Positions 1-5,340 of a stretch of 5,340 nucleotides of DNA are shown here, piece by piece. The first letter of the stretch is position 1. Each line of letters opens with the position of its first letter. The notes under the pieces were generated by a model that saw only the letters and a program-made list of their open reading frames with translations, had not been told where the DNA came from and did not search any database. Position numbers and translations under genes: made by a program. Origin of the DNA: Treponema sp. UBA1240 (GTDB lineage: Bacteria > Spirochaetota > Spirochaetia > Treponematales > Treponemataceae); the NCBI GenBank assembly GCA_002308875.1, contig DBWK01000025.1:1-5340 (forward strand). Direction: 5' to 3'.

Positions 1-663
1 TTGGTTTATCTGCTTATAATGCTGCTCCTCAATATTTTTACTGATTTTTCGTATGAGCAGAGCCTTATGCCTTTTTCTAAGACTGTTTCTTATGCTTCGC
101 AGGGCGCGGCGGTTGTGCTTTGCGTTTTAACATTTTTCTTCTATATAAATCACTATTTTTATTATGCTGCGCTTGAGATTCTGATTTTCTCAAATCTTTA
201 TACCGGTAGAATTTACACGGCCCTTTTTTTAACTTCCATTCTTTTTGTGCTGATGTTACTTGAAAACAAGCTTGTTTCAAGAAAAAAGCTTATTCTTTAT
301 GTTGCACTTGAAATTGCAAAACTGATTCTCGTGGTGCCTTATGGTGCAAAGACTTTTTTTGAATATGTCGGAATCGTGCTTTTTTCGCTCTGTATGATTG
401 GCTGCATAAACATTTTGTTCCGTCATGCCTACAGCCGCAAAGATTCAGTTTCGCCAAACCTTGACGACTACAAGTTTTCTGACCGCCAGAAAGACTGCAT
501 CAAAGAGATTGTGCTAAACAACACCACGATTAAGGCGCTCGCAATCAACCACAATGTAAGCGAAAGCGCCATCAAGAAAGACCTTTCGCACATTTATAAT
601 ATACTCGGTATTACAGGCAAGGCCGATTTGAAGGCGCTCTTCATCGGCTATGAATTCTCATAG
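1..663 (+). CDS. Membrane-anchored LuxR-type HTH transcriptional regulator (5' end probably missing)
   Basis: The frame is open from the first base and ends at TAG 661-663, giving 220 residues. The first codon is TTG, but it lies on the window edge inside a hydrophobic stretch, so the true start is probably upstream. Seen: several hydrophobic, likely membrane-spanning segments at about residues 1-14, 35-62, 71-88, 97-113 and 120-140. A short charged linker follows, then a LuxR/GerE-like helix-turn-helix at about 159-214 (FSDRQKDCIKEI, then the recognition-helix stretch VSESAIKKDLSHIYNILGI). In that family this fold binds promoter DNA, usually as a dimer. Inference: a membrane-tethered regulator whose N-terminal part senses a signal in or across the membrane. 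No receiver or autoinducer-binding domain is visible. Target and signal are unknown. It converges on the WYL regulator gene and overlaps it by 16 bp. The membrane part is T-rich and the HTH part more GC-balanced, as expected from amino-acid content. Confidence 0.85.
   Translation: MVYLLIMLLLNIFTDFSYEQSLMPFSKTVSYASQGAAVVLCVLTFFFYINHYFYYAALEILIFSNLYTGRIYTALFLTSILFVLMLLENKLVSRKKLILYVALEIAKLILVVPYGAKTFFEYVGIVLFSLCMIGCINILFRHAYSRKDSVSPNLDDYKFSDRQKDCIKEIVLNNTTIKALAINHNVSESAIKKDLSHIYNILGITGKADLKALFIGYEFS
622..648. other. Stem-loop at the convergent gene junction
   Basis: GCCGAT (622-627) pairs perfectly with ATCGGC (643-648). Inside it GAAG (630-633) pairs with CTTC (639-642), leaving a TT bulge and a 5-nt GCGCT loop, so about 10 base pairs in all. 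It lies in the last codons of the LuxR-type gene and just beyond the stop of the WYL gene on the other strand. No T-run follows closely in either direction (the nearest on the plus strand is 674-679), so it is not a standard intrinsic terminator. It could slow polymerase or protect a 3' end, or be chance within coding sequence. Confidence 0.4.
648..663. repeat. 16-bp inverted repeat that forms both convergent stop codons
   Basis: The sequence is CTATGA-ATTC-TCATAG: two perfect 6-bp arms around a 4-bp centre. It coincides exactly with the overlap of the two convergent genes. Read on the plus strand it ends the LuxR-type protein as Tyr-Glu-Phe-Ser-stop. Read on the minus strand it ends the WYL protein as Tyr-Glu-Asn-Ser-stop. 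Both stops are TAG. The repeat is directly visible; any function beyond closing the two frames is unproven. Confidence 0.9.
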
Positions 664-1580
664 AGCTCAGCGGTTTTTTCCGCCAAAAGTGCCACTTGTT
701 TTTTCACCTTTTCCGGTGAAATGATTTTTAATTCAGGACCAAAGCTCAAAAGCATAGAGATGAGCCAGTCGGTATCGGGGGCTGTGAATGTGGCGGTAAG
801 GCTGCCATCTTGGTGCACTTGTGTTTGGGTGCAGAAGAATGTATCCAAGAGAAATCCTGCTTTTGCGGCGGAAACTGTGGCGTTTATTGTTATGAGAGAC
901 GCGGTGTTTGCTGCAACAGGGGGGCTGTCGTTTTTTGCGTCTTGTATTGTAACGGTTGCAGGGCGTTTGGTTTGTTCCACATTCACCATGCGGCTCAATT
1001 TGAAAAACCGCTCAGCATTTCGTACGGTACACCAGCCATACAAATACCAAGCTTGACCACGGTACACAAGCATCCACGGATGCACAGTGCGGTGTTCTGT
1101 TCTGCCGTCGCCCGTAAAGTAGTCGAATGAAACCTGCTGCTTTTTAAGGATTGAATCGCGTAACATTCCAAAAAGCTCGCGAACGCCGCTGCCTTCGGGG
1201 CTCCATGGCGCAAAATCCACTTTCAGCCAGTCAGTGTTGGTGGTAACAAGGTTAGAAAGCTTTTCAGCCGCTTTTGTGCCTGAATTTGTTTGCGTTGCGG
1301 AATTCGCATTCAACACATTCAGCGCCTTTACGCTGGAAACAATTGCAAGTCGTTCTTCTTCCGAAAGAACAGTTTTGTCCATTGCGTACTGTTCGGAGAT
1401 TGCAATTCCGCCGCCACGACCTTTGAGTGCATAAACCGGAACGCCGGAAACGGCAAGTGCGTCCATCCAGCGGTAAATTGTCCGTGTGGAAACACCAAAC
1501 CGTTCAGCCATTTCTTTTGCGGTTACTTGTTTTTTTTCGATGAGAACATAAACAAATTCAAAAAGCTGGTCTATTTGCAT
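648..1580 (-). CDS. YafY-like HTH-WYL-WCX transcriptional regulator
   Basis: The predicted product is 310 residues, normal for the YafY/WYL family. An N-terminal DeoR/HTH_11-type winged helix-turn-helix occupies about residues 5-60 (VTAKEMAERFGVSTRTIYRW). A WYL domain covers about 140-205, with the name-giving Trp-Tyr-Leu at about 178-180 and the following FFKLSRM stretch. A WCX-like C-terminal extension ends in SFGPELKIISPE and a final helix. WYL domains sense ligands, in some members nucleic acids or nucleotides, and control the attached DNA-binding domain; the ligand here is unknown. The ATG at 1580 is chosen because MQIDQLFEFVYVL is the usual family N-terminus. A longer frame from TTG at 1637 would add 19 atypical residues and overlap the upstream gene. 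The start lies 11 bp after the GGDEF-EAL stop and has no clear Shine-Dalgarno sequence, suggesting translational coupling. It probably regulates its own operon or a nearby gene. Confidence 0.93.
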   Translation of the reverse strand: MQIDQLFEFVYVLIEKKQVTAKEMAERFGVSTRTIYRWMDALAVSGVPVYALKGRGGGIAISEQYAMDKTVLSEEERLAIVSSVKALNVLNANSATQTNSGTKAAEKLSNLVTTNTDWLKVDFAPWSPEGSGVRELFGMLRDSILKKQQVSFDYFTGDGRTEHRTVHPWMLVYRGQAWYLYGWCTVRNAERFFKLSRMVNVEQTKRPATVTIQDAKNDSPPVAANTASLITINATVSAAKAGFLLDTFFCTQTQVHQDGSLTATFTAPDTDWLISMLLSFGPELKIISPEKVKKQVALLAEKTAELYENS

Positions 1581-1591
1581 GCGATAAAGCG

Positions 1592-3319
1592 TTAAATCAG
1601 TTTTGCGGCTTCTTCCGGTGGCATCGGACGTCCCCAAAGGAATCCCTGAATACAGTCACAGCCAATGTTTTTGAGTGTTTCAAGCTGTTCCAGTATTTCA
1701 ACGCCTTCGGAAATAACCTTCAAATTCAGCGTATGCCCGATTGAAATGATAGCCGCCACATACTGTTTTGTGGAATCGTTTGAATTCATTACGTCGATAA
1801 AAGATTTATCGATTTTCAGAGAATCGGCTGGGAATTTGTTCAGGTAACTCAGGGAAGAAAAACCTGTGCCAAAATCATCTATTGCAACTTTTATTCCCAG
1901 TTTTTTTACGTCGTTGATGCGTTGCAATGCTTTTTCGGCGGAATCAATCATAATTGATTCGGTTATTTCTATTTCAAAACGATCGGCAGGAACTCCGCTT
2001 GTGCTGAGAACATCCTTTATTTCATCAATAAAGTTGTTCTTCATCAAATGCCGTACGGAAATATTTGTACTTATGGTGATGTTTGTATCGGTTTTTTTGA
2101 GAATTTCGCCAAGAAAACAGGCCGCTTTTCTAAAAACATCAATATCAACGCGGTCAATCAGACCGGTTTTTTCGGCAACCGGAATAAACTCGTCAGGCCG
2201 CATAAAAGAATCGTCCGTGTCTTTTATTCGGGCAAGAGCTTCAAATCCGAGCAGTTTGTGTGATGCATCATACTGCGGCTGTAAAAAAAACAGAATAGAA
2301 TCGCTGTCCAAAGCGGTACGGAGCTTTCGTTCTATTTCAAGGTTTTGTTCAGTTTTTAAAAGATTGTTCGAAAAGCGGAGAATACAATTACTGCTGTTCA
2401 GGCGCTTAATTTCGTGCAGGGCGGCATCAGCGCATGAAAACAACGAAGTAGTGTCCTGTGCGTCGTCCGGAAATTCCGCGCAACCGAAACAAGCGGTCAT
2501 AAAGTAATCACAGTTATCGATTGTGATTGTTTCTTCCAGCTTTTTCTTGTAGGATTTGATTGTATCGGCAACATCCGCGGGGCTGTTATAACCCATGATT
2601 ACAAGGGCAAACTCATCTCCACCGAGCCTTGCGACAAAATCAACTGTTTTGGTTTTTCTTGCATCAGCAAGAACTCTCCAGCGGTATGCAATCTCGGAAA
2701 GAACTTTATTGCCAATTTCGTGTCCCATAATATCGTTTATGTTCTTAAAATTGTTAAGGTCAATCGATACCAGAACAAAATTTACTCCGCTTTTTATAAA
2801 GCTTTCCATAAGTTCTGTACAGGCAAAACGGTTGGGCAATCCGGTAAGTGAATCTGTTATAGCCTGATAATGACTGTTTTTCTGGTATTTTTCGACCATT
2901 GTTTTATTAACGTAGATAATACCGCACGCCATTATGGTAAATAGATTTGTAAAAGCGCCGGGAATAGTAGCAGTGCGGTGAAGTTTAAACAACTGCACCC
3001 CAAGAATCGGAAACTGGCATATGAGTATCAGCAAGGCGGTTATGAAGCCGCGTTTTCTGCAGAAAACTACTAAAAGAATTACACAAATATTTGCCAAGGA
3101 CGAAAAAACGCCTGCAAAAGTATTAACATGGACTGGAGTTCCAAATATGGATATGGTACTCTGACTTTTTGTGATTGTCATAAGAAAAAACAGAGTAAGA
3201 GCATATAGACAGAGAAGAAACACAAAAGTCCATGCAGGGGCTTGCTTGTTATAGTAAAGACCGCTTAAGGTTTTATCTATATTTTTTGCAATGGTTGGTA
3301 ATAACCTGCGTTTTCTCAT
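1592..3319 (-). CDS. Membrane GGDEF-EAL protein (cyclic-di-GMP synthesis/degradation)
   Basis: The product is 575 residues. Four hydrophobic helices at about 29-49, 67-87, 92-111 and 122-137 form an unrecognised N-terminal membrane sensor, followed by a short linker. The GGDEF domain spans about 154-318, with DSLTGLPNR, DLNNFKNIND and an intact GGDEF at 233-237. The EAL domain spans about 329-575, with the Glu-Ala-Leu motif at 360-362. The other catalytic positions known for the family all look intact: Asn419, Glu451, Asp481-Asp482 (in DDFGTG), Lys502, Glu538 and Gln558. Both a diguanylate cyclase and a phosphodiesterase are therefore possible; which dominates cannot be read from sequence. 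The inhibitory RxxD site is KxxD here (Lys224, Asp227), so feedback inhibition may be weakened. The ATG at 3319 is chosen because AAGGAG lies 8 nt upstream; an in-frame ATG at 3370 lies upstream of the predicted promoter. It is probably co-transcribed with the WYL regulator 11 bp downstream. Confidence 0.96.
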   Translation of the reverse strand: MRKRRLLPTIAKNIDKTLSGLYYNKQAPAWTFVFLLCLYALTLFFLMTITKSQSTISIFGTPVHVNTFAGVFSSLANICVILLVVFCRKRGFITALLILICQFPILGVQLFKLHRTATIPGAFTNLFTIMACGIIYVNKTMVEKYQKNSHYQAITDSLTGLPNRFACTELMESFIKSGVNFVLVSIDLNNFKNINDIMGHEIGNKVLSEIAYRWRVLADARKTKTVDFVARLGGDEFALVIMGYNSPADVADTIKSYKKKLEETITIDNCDYFMTACFGCAEFPDDAQDTTSLFSCADAALHEIKRLNSSNCILRFSNNLLKTEQNLEIERKLRTALDSDSILFFLQPQYDASHKLLGFEALARIKDTDDSFMRPDEFIPVAEKTGLIDRVDIDVFRKAACFLGEILKKTDTNITISTNISVRHLMKNNFIDEIKDVLSTSGVPADRFEIEITESIMIDSAEKALQRINDVKKLGIKVAIDDFGTGFSSLSYLNKFPADSLKIDKSFIDVMNSNDSTKQYVAAIISIGHTLNLKVISEGVEILEQLETLKNIGCDCIQGFLWGRPMPPEEAAKLI

Positions 3320-3327
3320 GCACCATA

Positions 3328-3333
3328 CTCCTT
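3328..3333 (-). promoter_or_regulatory. Shine-Dalgarno site of the GGDEF-EAL gene
   Basis: AAGGAG on the minus strand, separated by 8 nt from the ATG at 3319. This is near-ideal spacing and decides the start in favour of MRKRR over the 17-residue longer alternative. Confidence 0.85.
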
Positions 3334-3340
3334 GAACGAA

Positions 3341-3349
3341 AATCACCTC
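3341..3349 (-). promoter_or_regulatory. Second Shine-Dalgarno-like stretch in the same leader
   Basis: GAGGTGATT on the minus strand matches the other half of the typical anti-Shine-Dalgarno complement (AAGGAGGTGAT). It lies 21 nt from the ATG at 3319, too far to place a ribosome on that start directly. I find no ATG, GTG or TTG about 5-12 nt downstream of it. It may be a ribosome standby site or chance. It would lie at the very 5' end of the predicted transcript. Confidence 0.45.
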
Positions 3350-3358
3350 ACCAAATAT

Positions 3359-3389
3359 ATTATAGCACACAAAACTATTTATTTGTAAA
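3359..3389 (-). promoter_or_regulatory. Predicted sigma-70 promoter of the GGDEF-EAL/WYL pair
   Basis: On the minus strand a perfect TATAAT lies at 3359-3364, preceded by the extended -10 TGC (TGCTATAAT). The best -35 is TTTACA at 3384-3389 with a long 19-bp spacer, or TTACAA at 3383-3388 with 18 bp. The extended -10 would compensate for the spacing. The expected start point is about 3351-3352, giving a leader of roughly 32 nt with the Shine-Dalgarno inside it. The -35 is covered by a palindrome, so repression is plausible. Confidence 0.7.
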
Positions 3390-3395
3390 ACAAAT
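3381..3395. promoter_or_regulatory. Operator-like palindrome over the -35 region
   Basis: ATTTGT-AAA-ACAAAT: two perfect 6-bp arms around 3 bp, covering the -35 of the GGDEF-EAL promoter. An outer pair, ACACAA (3367-3372) and TTGTGT (3395-3400), lies around it and just upstream of the -10. The position suits a dimeric repressor. The sequence is AT-rich, so chance is possible, and the cognate protein is unknown. Confidence 0.4.
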
Positions 3396-3436
3396 TGTGT
3401 ATGCGGCGGGTATCCGTTTTGCTGTTTTGGGCCGGA

Positions 3437-5257
3437 TTAGTCTTCCTGGTTGTCGGCTTCTATCGCCAGGGGCTTCTTTTTGCTGACAGGCACTTCAGAG
3501 TCCGAAACTTTGAAAATACTTACCACCGAAACAAGCTCATGCGCACTTGAAGTAAATTCTTCCGCCATTGCGGCAAGTTCTTCCGAGGCAGAAGCATTCT
3601 GCTGTACAACCGAATCAAGCTGGAATATAGCCTGGCTTATCTGGGATGCGTTCTCTGTCTGGTCGTGGCAGGCATCAGAGATTTCTTCAATAAGACCAGT
3701 TGTTTTTTCGATTTCGGGTACAACATGCTGGATTTTTTCATGTGCATTGTCTGTTGCAGTGATAGTTTGATTGGAAAGTTCGATTATGTCAGAAGCAGCT
3801 TCCTTTGTACGGTCTGCAAGTTTGCGTACTTCGTTCGCTACGACTGCAAAACCTCTTCCGGCTTCGCCTGCGCGGGCAGCTTCTATAGCCGCATTGAGTG
3901 AAAGTAGATTTGTCTGATTTGTAATTTCCTGAATAATCGCTATTTTTGATGTAATCTTTTCGACAGCATCAACAGCAGAAGTAACAGCGGTGTTTCCGTC
4001 CTTACTTTCAGCACAGGTCGAGACTGCAATTGAACGTGTTTTTTCTGCATTTGCGGATGTCTGACTTATATTGGCTGCAATCTGTTCTATGTTGGCGGAT
4101 ATTTGTTCCATAGTGACAGCCTGTTCCGAGGCTCCTGCTGAGATTGACTGGCTTGAACTGCTGATTTGGGAACTGCCATTAAGAACCTCATTTGCTATTT
4201 CCTGAACCTTTGTAATAGTTGTCTGCAAAATACCGATGAATTTGTTTACGCCGCGCGTGACCTGGGTAAACTCATCGTTGCCGTATTCAGGAAGCCGGTA
4301 TGTGAGGTCTGCATCTCCTGAAGAAAGGTTGGTAACGGCAGCATTTATAAGTGAAAGCGGGCGAGATATTTTTCGTGCGATAAGAATAATAAAAAGAATG
4401 AGCACGCCTATCATACAGAGGACAGAAACGAGAACAAGCGGCTGGAATATTGCTGTCGAAACAAGTTCAACTACCGTAAGTGGTTTACCGAGGTACAACG
4501 TGGTTAAAAAGGATCCGCTTTTGTTAAAAAGAGGAAAATAACATGAGATGGAATCTTTTGCTCCTATCTTGTTTATGACGGAAATCGCCTTGCCTTCTTT
4601 TTTTACCCTGTCTATTATTTCGGGATTTGCGAGAGTTGTTCCCTGCATTCCGGCAATTGTCGTTACATGCCGCGTGTATTCGTCGAATATTGTTGCTTCG
4701 GAATTTGTCGCGACTTTTATTTTGTCTACTGTTTTTTGAACGGAAATATTCTTTTTGGCAATTACAACACCCACAACAGCTGCGTTGTTTTTTACCGGTT
4801 CTGCGGCAATGGCAAAAACAGCTCCGTTTTCTATCACAAAATCGGAAATTTGCGAGCCGTTGGCTGCGGTCTGAACAAAAGTTCTGCCAAAGGACGTGTT
4901 ATATTGAATTGAGGAAATTATTTGTTCGCTGGTGTTAAAGACCGCTACCTCGTCTGCACCTGATGTTATCAAATTGGTACATACGATGTCTGAAATTTCT
5001 TTTTGGTTGATTCCGTTTTTTTGCATGGATTCATAAGTGTTTTTGGAATTGAGGACAGAATTAGCAATATTACCGAGTTCTTCTGTGAATTCTGCTGTAA
5101 ACGAAGCCGACTGTTCCTTTATCTCACTTGTAAAGTATGATTTTAGACCATTATCAAGCCGGTTAAAAACGATAGCATCAAGTATTATGGTATAAACGAT
5201 AATACCGAGTGCCAGTACAATTTCAATAAAAAGTGTGACGGATTTTTGTCTTTTCAT
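3437..5257 (-). CDS. Methyl-accepting chemotaxis protein with a periplasmic Cache-like sensor
   Basis: The product is 606 residues, full length for a transmembrane chemoreceptor. A first membrane helix lies at about 7-31. A periplasmic region of about 240 residues (32-270) looks like a double Cache fold: an N-terminal part around EVAVFNTSEQ and a second part around ATIFDEYTRHVTT through YFPLFNKSGSF and LYLGKPL. A second membrane helix lies at about 272-294, a HAMP domain at about 295-345 (ISRPLSLINAAV) and a long coiled-coil signalling domain from about 350 to 580. The hairpin tip at about 446-480 is canonical (NQTNLLSLNAAIEAARAGEA, then RGFAVVANEVRKL), so binding to CheA and CheW is expected. 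Gln/Glu pairs such as SEQ near 378 and SEEL near 558 are possible methylation sites. There is no C-terminal CheR-tethering pentapeptide; the protein ends in an acidic tail. The ligand is unknown; Cache domains commonly bind small metabolites. ATG 5257 has GGTGAT 5 nt upstream. The GGDEF-EAL gene lies 117 bp downstream. Confidence 0.97.
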   Translation of the reverse strand: MKRQKSVTLFIEIVLALGIIVYTIILDAIVFNRLDNGLKSYFTSEIKEQSASFTAEFTEELGNIANSVLNSKNTYESMQKNGINQKEISDIVCTNLITSGADEVAVFNTSEQIISSIQYNTSFGRTFVQTAANGSQISDFVIENGAVFAIAAEPVKNNAAVVGVVIAKKNISVQKTVDKIKVATNSEATIFDEYTRHVTTIAGMQGTTLANPEIIDRVKKEGKAISVINKIGAKDSISCYFPLFNKSGSFLTTLYLGKPLTVVELVSTAIFQPLVLVSVLCMIGVLILFIILIARKISRPLSLINAAVTNLSSGDADLTYRLPEYGNDEFTQVTRGVNKFIGILQTTITKVQEIANEVLNGSSQISSSSQSISAGASEQAVTMEQISANIEQIAANISQTSANAEKTRSIAVSTCAESKDGNTAVTSAVDAVEKITSKIAIIQEITNQTNLLSLNAAIEAARAGEAGRGFAVVANEVRKLADRTKEAASDIIELSNQTITATDNAHEKIQHVVPEIEKTTGLIEEISDACHDQTENASQISQAIFQLDSVVQQNASASEELAAMAEEFTSSAHELVSVVSIFKVSDSEVPVSKKKPLAIEADNQED

Positions 5258-5262
5258 AAATA

Positions 5263-5268
5263 ATCACC
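5263..5268 (-). promoter_or_regulatory. Ribosome binding site of the chemoreceptor gene
   Basis: GGTGAT on the minus strand, 5 nt before the ATG at 5257. It matches the right-hand part of the AAGGAGGTGAT complement of the 16S 3' end rather than the usual GGAGG core. The short gap is what that shifted pairing requires. Confidence 0.65.
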
Positions 5269-5278
5269 AATATATATT

Positions 5279-5307
5279 ATTAAATGGTTTTCTTGAAATT
5301 TCCACAA
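5279..5307 (-). promoter_or_regulatory. Possible promoter of the chemoreceptor gene
   Basis: On the minus strand TTGTGG (5302-5307) and TTTAAT (5279-5284) are 17 bp apart, matching the sigma-70 consensus at 3 of 6 and 5 of 6 positions. The start point would be near 5272, leaving about 15 nt of leader. The region is very AT-rich, and another -10-like TATAAA lies at 5312-5317, so the exact element is uncertain. I see no FliA-type (sigma-28) motif such as GCCGATAA. Confidence 0.35.
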
Positions 5308-5332
5308 AAATTTTATAAAAAACGTTTGGAAA
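5299..5332. repeat. Inverted repeat upstream of the chemoreceptor gene
   Basis: TTTCCA (5299-5304) and TGGAAA (5327-5332) are inverted and enclose 22 bp that include the perfect palindrome TTTTATAAAA (5311-5320). With one skipped base the arms extend to TTTCCAcAAA and TTTGGAAA. It overlaps the candidate -35 and could be an operator, but AT-rich sequence makes such repeats easy to find. Confidence 0.3.
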
Positions 5333-5340
5333 AGAACAGC

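Noticed and set aside
670..683. GCGG-TTTTTT-CCGC hairpin as a terminator of the LuxR-type gene
   Set aside because: The T-run is in the loop rather than after the stem, and the stem is only 4 bp; it is coding sequence of the WYL gene.
721..1595. Several plus-strand open frames opposite the WYL gene
   Set aside because: All lie antisense to a gene with clear HTH, WYL and WCX motifs, and their translations look like shadow sequence.
1581..1637. TTG at 1637 as the start of the WYL gene
   Set aside because: It adds 19 residues not typical of the family and overlaps the EAL coding end; the family N-terminus begins at the ATG at 1580.
1866..2507. Long plus-strand open frame (213 codons) opposite the GGDEF-EAL gene
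   Set aside because: It runs antisense to the conserved EAL domain, its protein is a low-complexity Ser/Arg/Ile mix with no recognisable motif, and it is explained by the codon use of the real gene.
3320..3370. Upstream ATG (3370) as the start of the GGDEF-EAL gene
   Set aside because: The added 17 codons run through the predicted -10 and the Shine-Dalgarno, and AAGGAG is spaced correctly for the ATG at 3319.
3320..3436. Cyclic-di-GMP riboswitch before the GGDEF-EAL gene
   Set aside because: The leader after the predicted start point is only about 32 nt, too short for a GEMM aptamer, and no matching conserved core was seen.
3412..3437. ATCCG/CGGAT inverted repeat after the chemoreceptor stop as a terminator
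   Set aside because: Only 5 bp of stem, a 16-nt loop and no T-run on the transcribed strand.
3232..3486. Plus-strand open frame across the intergenic region between the GGDEF-EAL and chemoreceptor genes
   Set aside because: It overlaps the starts and ends of two well-supported genes and has no recognisable domain; the region is better explained as promoter and leader.
1..5340. tRNA or rRNA genes, CRISPR arrays, insertion sequences, prophage or defence modules
   Set aside because: None seen on either strand; almost all of the window is taken up by four ordinary signalling and regulatory genes.

Overview
The window most resembles chromosomal DNA from a motile, chemotactic, low-to-moderate GC bacterium. 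A host-associated spirochaete of the genus Treponema is my best guess. The reasons are a membrane-anchored LuxR-type regulator, a Cache-type chemoreceptor and a membrane GGDEF-EAL protein in a tightly packed, AT-leaning stretch. This is inference from gene style; no taxonomic marker is present, and a clostridial source cannot be excluded.

Layout: (1) 1-663, plus strand: the 3' part of a membrane protein ending in a LuxR-type helix-turn-helix, probably cut by the window edge. (2) 648-1580, minus strand: a YafY-like HTH-WYL-WCX transcription factor, convergent with gene 1 and overlapping it by 16 bp. (3) 1592-3319, minus strand: a four-helix membrane protein with intact GGDEF and EAL motifs, i.e. 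cyclic-di-GMP turnover. (4) 3320-3436: an intergenic region holding a good extended -10 promoter, a palindromic operator candidate over the -35, and an unusual leader with two separate Shine-Dalgarno-like stretches. (5) 3437-5257, minus strand: a full-length methyl-accepting chemotaxis protein with a large periplasmic Cache-like sensor. (6) 5258-5340: its upstream region, with a plausible promoter and an inverted repeat.

Three of the four genes point leftward. The GGDEF-EAL and WYL genes are 11 bp apart and almost certainly co-transcribed from the promoter at about 3359-3389. The chemoreceptor lies 117 bp upstream of that pair and probably has its own promoter; no convincing terminator separates them, so read-through is possible. 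Together the genes look like a sensory locus: an extracytoplasmic ligand feeds the CheA/CheW pathway, a membrane cyclic-di-GMP enzyme adjusts a second messenger, and two regulators (WYL and LuxR type) adjust transcription.

All four genes belong to known families, and I see no clear evidence of a new kind of system. The most distinctive features are small-scale: the palindrome that supplies both stop codons of the convergent pair, the split Shine-Dalgarno leader, and the operator-like palindrome on the cyclic-di-GMP gene promoter.
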